Shown here in pieces: positions 9,938 through 17,904 of a stretch of DNA of 64,000 bases; the first letter of the stretch is position 1, and every line of letters begins with the position of its first letter. Source of the DNA: Vibrio kanaloae (GTDB lineage Bacteria; Pseudomonadota; Gammaproteobacteria; Enterobacterales; Vibrionaceae). The stretch is taken from positions 868,001 to 932,000 of the forward strand of contig NZ_AP025497.1 in the NCBI RefSeq assembly GCF_024347535.1, written 5' to 3'. The position numbers were made by a program, and so were the translations under genes. The notes beneath the pieces are model-generated. The model made no database searches and was not told the DNA's origin. It saw only the letters and a list, made by a program, of their open reading frames with translations.

Positions 9938-9963
9938 TAAAAGTAACTTTGAGAGAACTACTT

Positions 9964-9986
9964 GGTTTTCCGAGACGTCGGAAACC
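9964..9986 (+). promoter_or_regulatory. Leader hairpin before flagellin 2
   Basis: GGTTTTCCGA pairs with TCGGAAACC (9 bp with one bulged T) around a GACG loop. It lies in the transcribed leader 32 bp before the ATG and just upstream of the GGAG ribosome site (10007-10010). It could affect mRNA stability or translation. Confidence 0.6.
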
Positions 9987-10018
9987 GCTATACCGGAAAA
10001 TCAATTGGAGAAATCACC

Positions 10019-11152
10019 ATGGCAGTGAATGTAAATACCAACGTTTCAGCGATGACAGCGCAACGTTACCTAAATAATGCAAACAACGCACAACAAACAT
10101 CAATGGAGCGCCTATCTTCAGGTTCTAAAATCAACAGCGCAAAAGATGACGCTGCGGGCCTACAAATCTCGAACCGTTTGAATGTTCAGAGTCGTGGTCT
10201 TGATGTTGCTGTACGTAATGCGAACGACGGTATCTCGATTGCACAAACGGCTGAAGGTGCAATGAACGAGACAACCAACATCCTGCAACGTATGCGTGAT
10301 TTGTCTCTACAATCTTCAAACGGCTCAAACTCAAAATCTGAGCGTGTAGCGATTCAAGAAGAAGTAACCGCACTGAACGATGAACTGAACCGTATCGCGG
10401 AAACGACGTCTTTTGGTGGTAACAAGCTGCTTAACGGTACTCACGGGACTAAATCATTCCAAATCGGTGCGGATAACGGTGAAGCGGTAATGCTTCAACT
10501 GAAAGACATGCGCTCTGATAACGCTCAGATGGGTGGTAAGAGCTACCAAACTGAGAATGCAAAAGACAAAGATTGGAACGTTCAAGCGGGCTCTAACGAC
10601 CTGAAACTGTCGTTCACTGATAACTTCGGTCAAGCACAAGAAATCGACATCAACGCAAAAGCGGGTGACGACATCGAAGAGCTAGCAACGTACATCAACG
10701 GTCAACAAGATTCTGTTAAAGCATCTGTGACTGAAGACGGCAAGCTACAAATGTTCACAGGCAATAACAAAGTGAGCGGCGATGTGTCTTTCTCTGGCGG
10801 TCTTGCTGGTGAGCTAGGCATCCAAGCGGGCAAAGAAGTCACGGTTGATACTATCGACGTAACGTCTGTTGGTGGCGCACAAGAATCTGTAGCAGTAATC
10901 GATGCGGCACTTAAGTATGTAGACAGCCACCGTGCTGAACTGGGTGCTTTCCAAAACCGTTTCGACCACGCTATCAGCAACTTAGACAACATTAACGAAA
11001 ACGTTAATGCTTCTAAGAGCCGTATTAAAGATACCGACTTCGCGAAAGAAACGACTCAGATGACTAAGTCTCAGATCCTTTCTCAAGCTTCAAGTTCGAT
11101 TCTTGCTCAAGCGAAACAAGCACCGAACTCGGCACTTAGCCTACTAGGTTAA
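10019..11152 (+). CDS. Flagellin 2
   Basis: Filament subunit of 377 residues. The start at 10019 ([18 protein letters not shown]) is chosen because it aligns with all Vibrio flagellins and has GGAG 8 bp upstream; a frame extension to 9962 runs through the leader hairpin. Conserved D0/D1 ends include [19 protein letters not shown] and [18 protein letters not shown]. The central part is variable. It is much closer to flagellin 3 than to flagellin 1, and residues [19 protein letters not shown] are identical in 2 and 3. Driven by a sigma28 promoter and followed by a strong terminator, so it is monocistronic. The exact flaB/C/D/E name cannot be fixed from sequence alone. Confidence 0.94.
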   Translation: MAVNVNTNVSAMTAQRYLNNANNAQQTSMERLSSGSKINSAKDDAAGLQISNRLNVQSRGLDVAVRNANDGISIAQTAEGAMNETTNILQRMRDLSLQSSNGSNSKSERVAIQEEVTALNDELNRIAETTSFGGNKLLNGTHGTKSFQIGADNGEAVMLQLKDMRSDNAQMGGKSYQTENAKDKDWNVQAGSNDLKLSFTDNFGQAQEIDINAKAGDDIEELATYINGQQDSVKASVTEDGKLQMFTGNNKVSGDVSFSGGLAGELGIQAGKEVTVDTIDVTSVGGAQESVAVIDAALKYVDSHRAELGAFQNRFDHAISNLDNINENVNASKSRIKDTDFAKETTQMTKSQILSQASSSILAQAKQAPNSALSLLG

Positions 11153-11251
11153 TCGATTGAAAGGCCACGTTGACTATAAGCGTTGTTGAGCATAAGCGTT
11201 AACGTTAGGCTTCCACAAATTAGCTCGTGGTGAGAGATGAGCGCTAAACAG

Positions 11252-11274
11252 ACCCAGCTTCGGCTGGGTTTTTT
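11252..11274 (+). terminator. Rho-independent terminator of flagellin 2
   Basis: CCCAGC-TTCG-GCTGGG followed by six T: a textbook UUCG tetraloop terminator, 100 bp after the stop codon. Confidence 0.93.
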
Positions 11275-11465
11275 ATTGCCTGTTGTTTGGTATCGGAAGG
11301 GGCTGGGAAATTGCGGAGCTGAGGAGTGGGAGTAAAGCGAGTCCCATCACTTTCATTCCTCGTCGTAGAGAATCACGGGAGCGGGAAATGATGTTTTATT
11401 AGTTGAAGTTCGGTCACACTTTTCTTTGTTGTTGAAAAGAATACGAAAAAAAGCACATTTTTTAT

Positions 11466-11492
11466 TAAAGCTTCTAACTAAGGGGCCGTTAA
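11466..11492 (+). promoter_or_regulatory. sigma28 (FliA) promoter of flagellin 3
   Basis: TAAAGCTT, an 11-nt spacer, GCCGTTAA. It is identical to the flagellin 2 promoter in the -35 element and spacing. It lies about 130 bp before the start codon, leaving a leader of roughly 125 nt. Confidence 0.9.
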
Positions 11493-11507
11493 AGGGATTG
11501 AGAGAAA

Positions 11508-11600
11508 TGATATGTACCAATGTAAGGTGAGAGAGACAATGGTACATAAAACAATTTGATATGTATTTGTGTGAGGTGAGAGTCACATAGGTGCATTAAA
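11508..11600 (+). repeat. Tandem imperfect repeat forming two leader stem-loops
   Basis: Two copies of a roughly 44-nt unit at a 49-bp offset (11508-11551 and 11557-11600), each starting TGATATGTA and each holding GGTGAGAG at its centre. Unit 1 closes with TATGTACCA and TGGTACATA (9 bp). Unit 2 closes with TGTGA and TCACA around an exposed GGTGAGAG loop. Both lie in the predicted untranslated leader of flagellin 3. Confidence 0.7.
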
Positions 11601-11624
11601 AAAAATGCCTAAAGGAGATCAACT

Positions 11625-12755
11625 ATGGCGATTAATGTAAGCACTAACGTGTCTGCAATGACGGCTCAGCGCTACCTAAATAGCGCGGCTGAAGGTACTC
11701 AAAAATCAATGGAGCGTTTGTCTTCTGGCTATAAAATCAATAGCGCAAAAGATGATGCTGCGGGCCTACAAATCTCTAACCGCTTAACGTCGCAAAGCCG
11801 TGGCCTAGATATGGCTGTGAAAAATGCGAATGACGGGATCTCTATTGCACAAACAGCTGAAGGTGCAATGAATGAGTCAACCAACATTCTGCAACGTATG
11901 CGTGACCTTTCTCTTCAATCTTCAAACGGTTCGAACAGCAAATCTGAACGTGTTGCGATCCAAGAAGAAGTTTCTGCTCTAAATACAGAACTTAACCGTA
12001 TCGCTGAAACGACCTCTTTTGGTGGTAACAAGCTTCTTAACGGTACTTACGGCAGTCAATCTTTCCAAATCGGTGCAGATTCTGGTGAAGCAGTAATGCT
12101 CACAATGAATAACATGCGTACTGACACTCAAGATATGGGTGGTAAGAGCTACAGCGTAGAAGAAGGCAAAGATGCTTCTTGGCGTGTAGGTGCTGGTGCT
12201 GACTTAACGATCAAATACAACGATAAGTTTGGTGAAGCACAAGAATTGTCTATTTCTGCGAAGGAAGGCAACGACATCGAAGAGCTAGCAACTTACATCA
12301 ATGGTCAAAGCCAAGATGTTAAAGCGTCTGTAGGTGAAGGTGGCAAACTGCAACTTTTCGCTTCAAGCCAAAAAGTTGAAGGCGATGTTGAATTTGGGGG
12401 CAGCCTTGCTGGTGAATTAGGTATTGGTGCTGGTAAAGACGTTACTGTTAACGACATCGACGTAACATCGGTTGCGGGTGCAAACGAAGCAGTATCTATT
12501 ATTGATGGCGCACTAAAATCTGTTGATAGTAACCGTGCTTCTCTTGGTGCTTTCCAAAACCGTTTTGACCACGCAATTAGCAACTTAGACAACATCAACG
12601 AAAACGTTAATGCATCTAAGAGCCGTATCAAAGATACCGATTACGCGAAAGAAACAACGGCAATGACGAAGTCTCAAATTCTGCAACAGGCGAGTACTTC
12701 TATCTTAGCGCAAGCGAAGCAGTCACCGTCAGCAGCTCTAAGCTTATTGGGCTAA
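11625..12755 (+). CDS. Flagellin 3
   Basis: Filament subunit of 376 residues starting [18 protein letters not shown], with AAAGGAGATC just upstream. The terminal helices are standard. The N-terminal block [19 protein letters not shown] and the C terminus [11 protein letters not shown] resemble, from memory, the FlaB/FlaD flagellins of V. cholerae and V. parahaemolyticus, which add to the filament but are dispensable. It has a sigma28 promoter and a duplicated stem-loop leader. Two hairpins lie between its stop and flaG. A precise flaX name is not assigned. Confidence 0.94.
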   Translation: MAINVSTNVSAMTAQRYLNSAAEGTQKSMERLSSGYKINSAKDDAAGLQISNRLTSQSRGLDMAVKNANDGISIAQTAEGAMNESTNILQRMRDLSLQSSNGSNSKSERVAIQEEVSALNTELNRIAETTSFGGNKLLNGTYGSQSFQIGADSGEAVMLTMNNMRTDTQDMGGKSYSVEEGKDASWRVGAGADLTIKYNDKFGEAQELSISAKEGNDIEELATYINGQSQDVKASVGEGGKLQLFASSQKVEGDVEFGGSLAGELGIGAGKDVTVNDIDVTSVAGANEAVSIIDGALKSVDSNRASLGAFQNRFDHAISNLDNINENVNASKSRIKDTDYAKETTAMTKSQILQQASTSILAQAKQSPSAALSLLG

Positions 12756-12804
12756 ACTTACTTCGGTAAGTAGCAGTAAACTCTACTCTTGTAGAGTTTT
12801 ACTG
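12756..12804 (+). terminator. Two tandem hairpins between flagellin 3 and flaG
   Basis: Immediately after the stop codon, ACTTAC-TTCG-GTAAGT forms a UUCG hairpin. Next, CAGTAAACTCTAC pairs with the complementary stretch at 12791-12804 (13 bp, one bulge). There is no long U-run, so this may be a partial terminator or processing site that lowers flaG expression relative to flagellin. Confidence 0.6.
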
Positions 12805-12835
12805 TATGGCTCATAAAGGAGGGAGGGAGAGTGTT

Positions 12836-13261
12836 ATGGAAATACCATCCAACGCATCGAACATCCAGCCTTATGGCTCACCCAATGGCATTAAATTTGC
12901 AAGCGATGAAGGTAGTAGTGCGTCGAGCACTTCACGACTGAAAGAAGCAACATCTTATGACAAGGTAGATAAATCAAAAGAAGAGGCTACCGCAGCAGCG
13001 ATTCAATTAGCTCAAGATAGACAAGAGCTAAATGATGAAGAGCGAGTCAAGATGGTGGAGAAGGTAAACGAGTTTATCTCCTCTCTTAACAAGGGTGTTG
13101 CTTTTAAAGTCGATGAAGAGTCAGGTCGGGATGTGGTGACCATTTATGAGACCACAACCGGTGATATTATTCGCCAAATACCCGATGAAGAAATGCTTGA
13201 AATTCTAAGACGCCTAGCAGCCCAAAACTCGAATAGTCGAATATTTGAGGTGAAGGTTTAA
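12836..13261 (+). CDS. flaG: FlaG family protein
   Basis: Small accessory protein linked to filament length; its precise role is not settled. I start at 12836 (MEIPSNASNIQPYGS) because the purine-rich AAGGAGGGAGGGAG ends 7 bp before it; an upstream in-frame ATG lies inside the hairpin. The protein is 141 residues. Its second half, RVKMVEKVNEFISSLNKGVAFKVDEESGRDVVTIYETTTGDIIRQIPDEEMLEILRRL, is the FlaG domain. It leads the flaG-fliD-flaI-fliS cluster, 80 bp after flagellin 3. Confidence 0.92.
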   Translation: MEIPSNASNIQPYGSPNGIKFASDEGSSASSTSRLKEATSYDKVDKSKEEATAAAIQLAQDRQELNDEERVKMVEKVNEFISSLNKGVAFKVDEESGRDVVTIYETTTGDIIRQIPDEEMLEILRRLAAQNSNSRIFEVKV

Positions 13262-13283
13262 GTCGTATTATTGAGGTGATTTA

Positions 13284-15293
13284 ATGAGTTTTGGCCCAAT
13301 GGGGATTTCGTCTGGCATGGATATCAATTCCATGGTCAGCAAAATTGTTGATTCGGAGCGCGTACCTAAACAGCAACGAATCGACAATGAACGAACGCGA
13401 ATCGATACCAGCATTAGTGCCTATGGAAGACTCAGAGAATCCCTTGACTCGATGAAAAACCTGATGACAAACTTTCGTCAGGAAAAAGCTTTTGCTGTGC
13501 GAACAGTGGAAAGTACCGATGAAGGTCTTGTTTCTGCGACCGCGACTACTGAAGCGATCGCTGGCAAATATGCCATCGATGTGTTGCAGCTTGCCCAGAG
13601 CCATAAAGTGGCTTCTGATGTACTATCAGAGGATATGAAGTTTGGCCCAGGTAAGCTGCAGATTTCGCTTGGCGACAATAGTTTTGATGTACAAGTTGGC
13701 GATAGATCGAAACTTATCGATATTGTTCGCAGCATAAACGGCGCAGATAGCAACCCAGGCGTTCGCGCATCGGTTATCAATGATGTTGAAGGCCCACGAC
13801 TTATTGTTGCCTCGAACCAGTCCGGTTCCGATCAGCAGATCAGTATCAATGTTGAATCTGATACTGCCAATCCTCTCAAAAAACTCGAATACAAGACTCT
13901 TGAAGAGCGTGTTAAAACGTTGGAGAAAGCTCGTCTTTCCGCTCAAGAGATCCTTTCTAAGCCTGCACCAGGGCAAGAAGTTGCAGTCTTAGAACCCTTT
14001 AGTGAGGCTAATAAGTCTCAACTTGATGCTGACGGCAATCAGATTCCGCCACAAGAAGGTGGAAAGGGTAATTCTGCTAAGAGTGATAGCCTTAGCTACG
14101 GCGAGCAGGCTGCAGCCGATGGTCGAGCAGCTCTAGACGCTGCTCAGGCTGCAAAATCGGTGATGCCTGAAGATAATATTCCAGGCTGGACGGAAACGGC
14201 CTCTGGTACGTTATTGGACTCTTATTACACTCCAGAACTTGAGCTTGATGAAAAGGCGATAGAGAAGGCACCCGATGTGCCGGGGTGGTCCAATGCCGCA
14301 TCAGGTACGCTGACCGATTCCTACGTGACACCAAAAGAAGCCCAACAAAAGCTTGAGGCTGAACAAGCGCGTATCGAAGAAAAAATTTCACAAGAAAAAG
14401 CGGATCTGGCTGAGAAAGTTCAAAAAGGCGAATTGACGGCTGAACAAGCTAAAAAGATTGAACGTGCCAAATTAGAACCGGAAGAGCGTGAGCATTTAGA
14501 GAAGGTCGATAAAGCACAAGCTGACTTGGTTCAGGCTCAACAGGCTTTTGATGCCTACAGTGGTATGGCTGAAGTTCAAGCTGGACAAGACTCAATGGTG
14601 GTGTTGGATGGCGTTGCTCAGCTCTCTAGTAATAACAATGTGATTGAAGATGCCGTGGAAGGGATCGATATTACGGTAAAAGGAAAAACACCAAAAGATA
14701 AGCCGCCAGCAGAAATTGGTGTGGAGTACGACCGTAATAGTGTTCGTCAAGACATTGAAGCTTTTGTTAATTCTTACAATCAGTTTTACCAAGTGTCTAA
14801 AAACTTGGCGGGCGTTGACCCAACGACTGGGCAAAAAGGCCCTCTTTCTGGCGACAGTACCGTGCGTAACGCTGACTCACGATTAAAAGGTGTGTTCTCA
14901 TCAAGCATTGAAGGCGCGCCTGATAACCTAAAATCTTTGACTGAATTTGGTATCACGACCACAAGACAAGGCTCGTTAGAGATCAACTACGACATGCTCG
15001 ACCGCCAACTGAACAACAACTTCGACAAGTTGGGAGAGTTCTTCGGGGGCAACAACGGTTTCGCTAAAAAAGTCGAAGATGCGATTCAAGGCATCACTGG
15101 TGTCACTGGCTCAATTCGTACGAGAGAAAAGAGCTTAGTCGAGCAAAATTATCGTCTAGCGGATGACCAAAGCGCGCTCGACCGCCGCATGGATAGCCTA
15201 GAGAACCGCACTCACTCTAAGTTCACTGCGATGCAAGATGCGACCAGTAAGATGCAATCTCAGTTGGGCAGTATGATGAATGCGTTGGGCTAG
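13284..15293 (+). CDS. fliD: Filament cap protein FliD (HAP2, FlaH)
   Basis: Caps the growing filament and folds flagellin monomers. The N-terminal D0 segment (GISSGMDINSMVSKIVDSE) and the C-terminal coiled coil (DRRMDSLENRTHSKFTAMQDATSKMQSQLGSMM) are typical. At 669 residues it is about 200 longer than enteric FliD. The extra part, about residues 205-440, is rich in Lys, Glu and Ala and predicted helical. It holds two copies of a PGW..ASGTL.DSY.TP motif (299-317 and 332-350). Vibrio FliD proteins are generally this long as I recall. It starts 22 bp after flaG and is 3 bp from the next gene. Confidence 0.95.
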   Translation: MSFGPMGISSGMDINSMVSKIVDSERVPKQQRIDNERTRIDTSISAYGRLRESLDSMKNLMTNFRQEKAFAVRTVESTDEGLVSATATTEAIAGKYAIDVLQLAQSHKVASDVLSEDMKFGPGKLQISLGDNSFDVQVGDRSKLIDIVRSINGADSNPGVRASVINDVEGPRLIVASNQSGSDQQISINVESDTANPLKKLEYKTLEERVKTLEKARLSAQEILSKPAPGQEVAVLEPFSEANKSQLDADGNQIPPQEGGKGNSAKSDSLSYGEQAAADGRAALDAAQAAKSVMPEDNIPGWTETASGTLLDSYYTPELELDEKAIEKAPDVPGWSNAASGTLTDSYVTPKEAQQKLEAEQARIEEKISQEKADLAEKVQKGELTAEQAKKIERAKLEPEEREHLEKVDKAQADLVQAQQAFDAYSGMAEVQAGQDSMVVLDGVAQLSSNNNVIEDAVEGIDITVKGKTPKDKPPAEIGVEYDRNSVRQDIEAFVNSYNQFYQVSKNLAGVDPTTGQKGPLSGDSTVRNADSRLKGVFSSSIEGAPDNLKSLTEFGITTTRQGSLEINYDMLDRQLNNNFDKLGEFFGGNNGFAKKVEDAIQGITGVTGSIRTREKSLVEQNYRLADDQSALDRRMDSLENRTHSKFTAMQDATSKMQSQLGSMMNALG

Positions 15294-15296
15294 TAG

Positions 15297-15602
15297 ATGA
15301 ATGGACAACTTCAAAAGCTTTGTGAACTAGATCAACTAATTATCTCTAAGCTCGAATTAAGTGAAATTAATGCTGAAGAAATAACACAGCTTGTCGATAA
15401 CAGAGATCAGTTATTGCAAAACGTGTTTCAATTAATCGACTCACATCCTGACGTTAAGCAAAGTTCTGAATGGTTTGAAGCCATTACCAGAACCAGAAAA
15501 TTGGTCGAATTGATGCAGTCTGAGACGAATCGAATAGGTGAAAACCTACACAAGTATCGTCACGGTGCTAAATCAGTTCAACAATACAAAAAGTTTTTAT
15601 AG
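15297..15602 (+). CDS. flaI: FliT-like flagellar chaperone FlaI
   Basis: A 101-residue, mostly helical acidic/basic protein beginning 3 bp after the fliD stop. Position between fliD and fliS is that of FliT (called FlaI in Vibrio), the export chaperone that shields FliD. Sequence similarity to enteric FliT is not obvious by eye, so the call rests on size, composition and synteny. The two genes are probably translationally coupled. Confidence 0.8.
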   Translation: MNGQLQKLCELDQLIISKLELSEINAEEITQLVDNRDQLLQNVFQLIDSHPDVKQSSEWFEAITRTRKLVELMQSETNRIGENLHKYRHGAKSVQQYKKFL

Positions 15603-15614
15603 AAGAGGTTTACT

Positions 15615-16025
15615 ATGCGCGGTTCTTTACAGGCATATAAAAAGGTATCAGTGGATAGTCAGCTAACGGCTGCTTCACCGCATAAAATTGTGCAAATGTT
15701 AATGGCAGGTGCTATTGAGCGCTTGATCCAAGGCAAGGCGGCAATGCAGGCGGGTAATATCCCAGTGAAAGGTGAGCGACTTGGTAAAGCTTTAGATATC
15801 ATTATTAGCCTACGTAGTTGCCTGTCTATGGATGACGGCGGCGATATAGCGAAAAACCTAGATCAACTTTATGAGTTCATGATCACGCAAATTTCTGCGG
15901 CAAATCACAAAAATGATCCACAACCCATTGATGATGTTGTTGATATTATCCGCGAAATTAAGGGCGCTTGGGACCAAATTCCGAATGAATATCACAACTT
16001 GACCTCTACTGAGGTAGGTATTTAA
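15615..16025 (+). CDS. fliS: Flagellin export chaperone FliS
   Basis: Cytoplasmic chaperone binding the C-terminal helix of flagellin before export. The 136-residue product begins MRGSLQAYKKVSVDSQLTAASPHKIVQMLMAGAIERL, the characteristic FliS N terminus; the rest is a four-helix bundle of normal length. The ribosome site AGAAGAGG is upstream and it lies 12 bp after flaI. A strong terminator follows, closing the flaG cluster. Confidence 0.96.
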   Translation: MRGSLQAYKKVSVDSQLTAASPHKIVQMLMAGAIERLIQGKAAMQAGNIPVKGERLGKALDIIISLRSCLSMDDGGDIAKNLDQLYEFMITQISAANHKNDPQPIDDVVDIIREIKGAWDQIPNEYHNLTSTEVGI

Positions 16026-16102
16026 CGAAAAATTGCAGTTTAAACCAATCTCATATCCTTTAATTGGTTGGTTGCCTTATTTTTTTAATCAAATAAAATA
16101 GA

Positions 16103-16130
16103 AGCCATTAGATAGCCTAATGGCTTTTTT
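16103..16130 (+). terminator. Rho-independent terminator after fliS
   Basis: AGCCATTAG pairs with CTAATGGCT (9 bp, 5-nt loop) followed by six T. It isolates flrA from the filament-chaperone operon. Confidence 0.93.
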
Positions 16131-16253
16131 CGTTGCTGATTTCCTTAATTTGTTCACGTAAACATAATCATTGATATTTTTTTCTGTTTTTATCGATTAC
16201 GTTGCTCACCGTTTTTCCGCATCGCACCAAAATAAAGGCAATAATTCCTACTT

Positions 16254-17720
16254 ATGCAAGGTTTGGCAAAACTGCTTGTCGTCGACGATAACGCTCAAGA
16301 TCGTCACAATTTAAGCACAATATTAGAGTTTGTAGGAGAGAGCTGTGAAGTTATCAGCTCTGAACAAGCGCGCAAAGTTGACTGGTCATTACCGTGGGCA
16401 GGCTGTATTATCGGCTCAATTAAAGGTAAAGGCTTCAACATATTATTGAATGAACAGCTTGTTCACGCCAATCACATTCCTTTACTTGTGATTAGCAAAA
16501 ACAATTACTCGGTTGATGAGCTAACTAACTTCGTTGGCGAACTCGAGCTTCCTCTCAACTACCCTCAATTAAGTGATGCATTAAGGCACTGTAAAGACTT
16601 CTTAGGCCGAAAAGGGGGGCAAGTTGTGTCTTCGGCACGTAAGAACACGCTGTTTCGTAGCCTAGTGGGGCAAAGTTCAGGCATTCAAGAAGTACGTCAC
16701 TTAATTGAACAAGTCTCTTCTACGGAAGCTAACGTATTGATTCTTGGCGAATCGGGTACGGGTAAAGAAGTGGTAGCGCGTAATATTCACTACCATTCTA
16801 AGCGTCGTACTGGACCATTTGTGCCTGTGAATTGTGGCGCGATTCCAGCCGATTTGCTCGAAAGTGAACTATTTGGCCACGAGAAAGGGGCGTTTACCGG
16901 CGCAATTACCGCACGTAAAGGCCGCTTTGAGTTAGCCGAAGGTGGCACGTTGTTCCTTGATGAAATTGGTGATATGCCAATGGCGATGCAAGTTAAACTG
17001 TTACGTGTTTTACAAGAGCGTTGCTTTGAACGCGTAGGTGGCAACACTACCATTCAAGCTAATGTCCGTGTGATAGCAGCCACACACCGCAACCTCGAAG
17101 ATATGATCGACGATGAATCTTTCCGTGAGGACCTTTACTACCGCTTGAATGTCTTCCCGATTGAAATGCCGGCACTTCAACATCGTAAAGAAGATATTCC
17201 ACTGTTGCTTCAAGAGCTAATGACCAGAATGGAAGCGGAAGGTAGCATGCCTATTTGCTTTACGCCGCGTGCCATCAACTCTTTGATGGAACATGATTGG
17301 CCAGGTAATGTTCGTGAACTTGCTAACCTCATTGAACGAATGTTGATCCTCTATCCGAATAGTCTGGTCGACGTTAATCATCTTCCAACGAAGTACAGAT
17401 ACAGCGATATTCCTGAGTTCCAACCTGAATTTAATAGCTTTACCTCTGAAGAAGAACAAGAGCGCGATGCATTGGCGGACTTGTTTTCCGAAGATTTCAG
17501 TTTTGATCAGCAAGATGATATTGCCGATAATGTGAATGCGCCTCAAGAGTTACCCGCTGAAGGGGTTAATCTGAAAGAGCTGCTCGCTGATATGGAAGTG
17601 AACATGATTAGTCAAGCCTTGGAGGCTCAGGGGGGGATCGTTGCTCGTGCTGCCGACATGCTTGGAATGCGAAGAACCACTCTGGTTGAAAAAATGCGTA
17701 AATATAACTTACAGCGTTAG
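16254..17720 (+). CDS. flrA: Master flagellar regulator FlrA (FleQ family)
   Basis: sigma54-dependent activator at the top of the Vibrio polar flagellar hierarchy. In its 488 residues an atypical receiver-like FleQ domain (1-120) precedes an AAA+ domain with Walker A GESGTGKE at 165-172. GAFTGA, which contacts sigma54, is at 212-217. The C terminus is an HTH ([18 protein letters not shown]). Arg135 and Arg176, reported as c-di-GMP-binding residues of V. cholerae FlrA, are both present at the same positions, so c-di-GMP repression is likely kept. No strong ribosome site precedes the ATG. It has its own upstream region after the fliS terminator. Confidence 0.96.
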   Translation: MQGLAKLLVVDDNAQDRHNLSTILEFVGESCEVISSEQARKVDWSLPWAGCIIGSIKGKGFNILLNEQLVHANHIPLLVISKNNYSVDELTNFVGELELPLNYPQLSDALRHCKDFLGRKGGQVVSSARKNTLFRSLVGQSSGIQEVRHLIEQVSSTEANVLILGESGTGKEVVARNIHYHSKRRTGPFVPVNCGAIPADLLESELFGHEKGAFTGAITARKGRFELAEGGTLFLDEIGDMPMAMQVKLLRVLQERCFERVGGNTTIQANVRVIAATHRNLEDMIDDESFREDLYYRLNVFPIEMPALQHRKEDIPLLLQELMTRMEAEGSMPICFTPRAINSLMEHDWPGNVRELANLIERMLILYPNSLVDVNHLPTKYRYSDIPEFQPEFNSFTSEEEQERDALADLFSEDFSFDQQDDIADNVNAPQELPAEGVNLKELLADMEVNMISQALEAQGGIVARAADMLGMRRTTLVEKMRKYNLQR

Positions 17721-17802
17721 TATTTAGCTTTAGACGAAAACACAAAAAATAGTACATACTTTTAGCTAAATTTTAACTTTAACTAATTGAATCGATAAAA
17801 CA

Positions 17803-17819
17803 TAGCCGAGTTGTTGCTT
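17803..17819 (+). promoter_or_regulatory. Possible sigma54 promoter of flrBC
   Basis: TAGCCGAGTTGTTGCTT has the -12 TTGC at correct spacing, but AG instead of GG at -24. flrBC is a known FlrA- and sigma54-dependent class II operon in V. cholerae, which supports the reading. Confidence 0.5.
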
Positions 17820-17847
17820 GATTAACTATGTGATAAATATAGCAAAT

Positions 17848-17881
17848 AGCCTGACTCGTATTGTACGTGCCAGGCTGTTTT
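17848..17881 (+). terminator. Hairpin plus T-run between flrA and flrB
   Basis: AGCCTG pairs with CAGGCT, with an inner CGTA-TTG-TACG helix, followed by TTTTA. It lies 23 bp before the flrB start. It can act as the flrA terminator. If the sigma54-like site at 17803 is used, it also sits inside the flrBC leader as a possible attenuator. Confidence 0.65.
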
Positions 17882-17904
17882 AGTATTTGAGGCAAATTTT
17901 TGAT

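Larger units (their letters stand above)
9395..10018 (+). other. Intergenic region, flagellin 1 to flagellin 2
   Basis: These 624 bp hold no gene I recognise. There is a hairpin just after flagellin 1 (CTTGCTGC 9407-9414 with GCAGCAAG 9436-9443). One arm of an inverted repeat lies at 9473-9496 and a terminator at 9587-9620. An AT-rich stretch leads to a sigma28 promoter at 9911-9937, then a leader hairpin at 9964-9986. Open frames at 9539-9839 lack ribosome sites and recognisable motifs, so I do not call them genes. Confidence 0.6.
11153..11624 (+). other. Intergenic region, flagellin 2 to flagellin 3
   Basis: No gene was recognised in 472 bp. It contains a twice-repeated ATAAGCGTT near 11175-11200. 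It also holds the second arm of an inverted repeat (11229-11250), a UUCG-loop terminator (11252-11274) and a sigma28 promoter (11466-11492). The long leader of flagellin 3 carries two tandem related stem-loops (11508-11600). Confidence 0.6.

Noticed and set aside
9473..11250. Claim of a working flagellin phase-inversion switch
   Set aside because: Arms are short and imperfect, no invertase is in the window, and Vibrio is not known for this; kept only as a possibility to test.
16254..17720. flrA as a generic NtrC regulator
   Set aside because: Divergent receiver without a standard phospho-acceptor context, c-di-GMP arginines and gene order fit FlrA/FleQ specifically.
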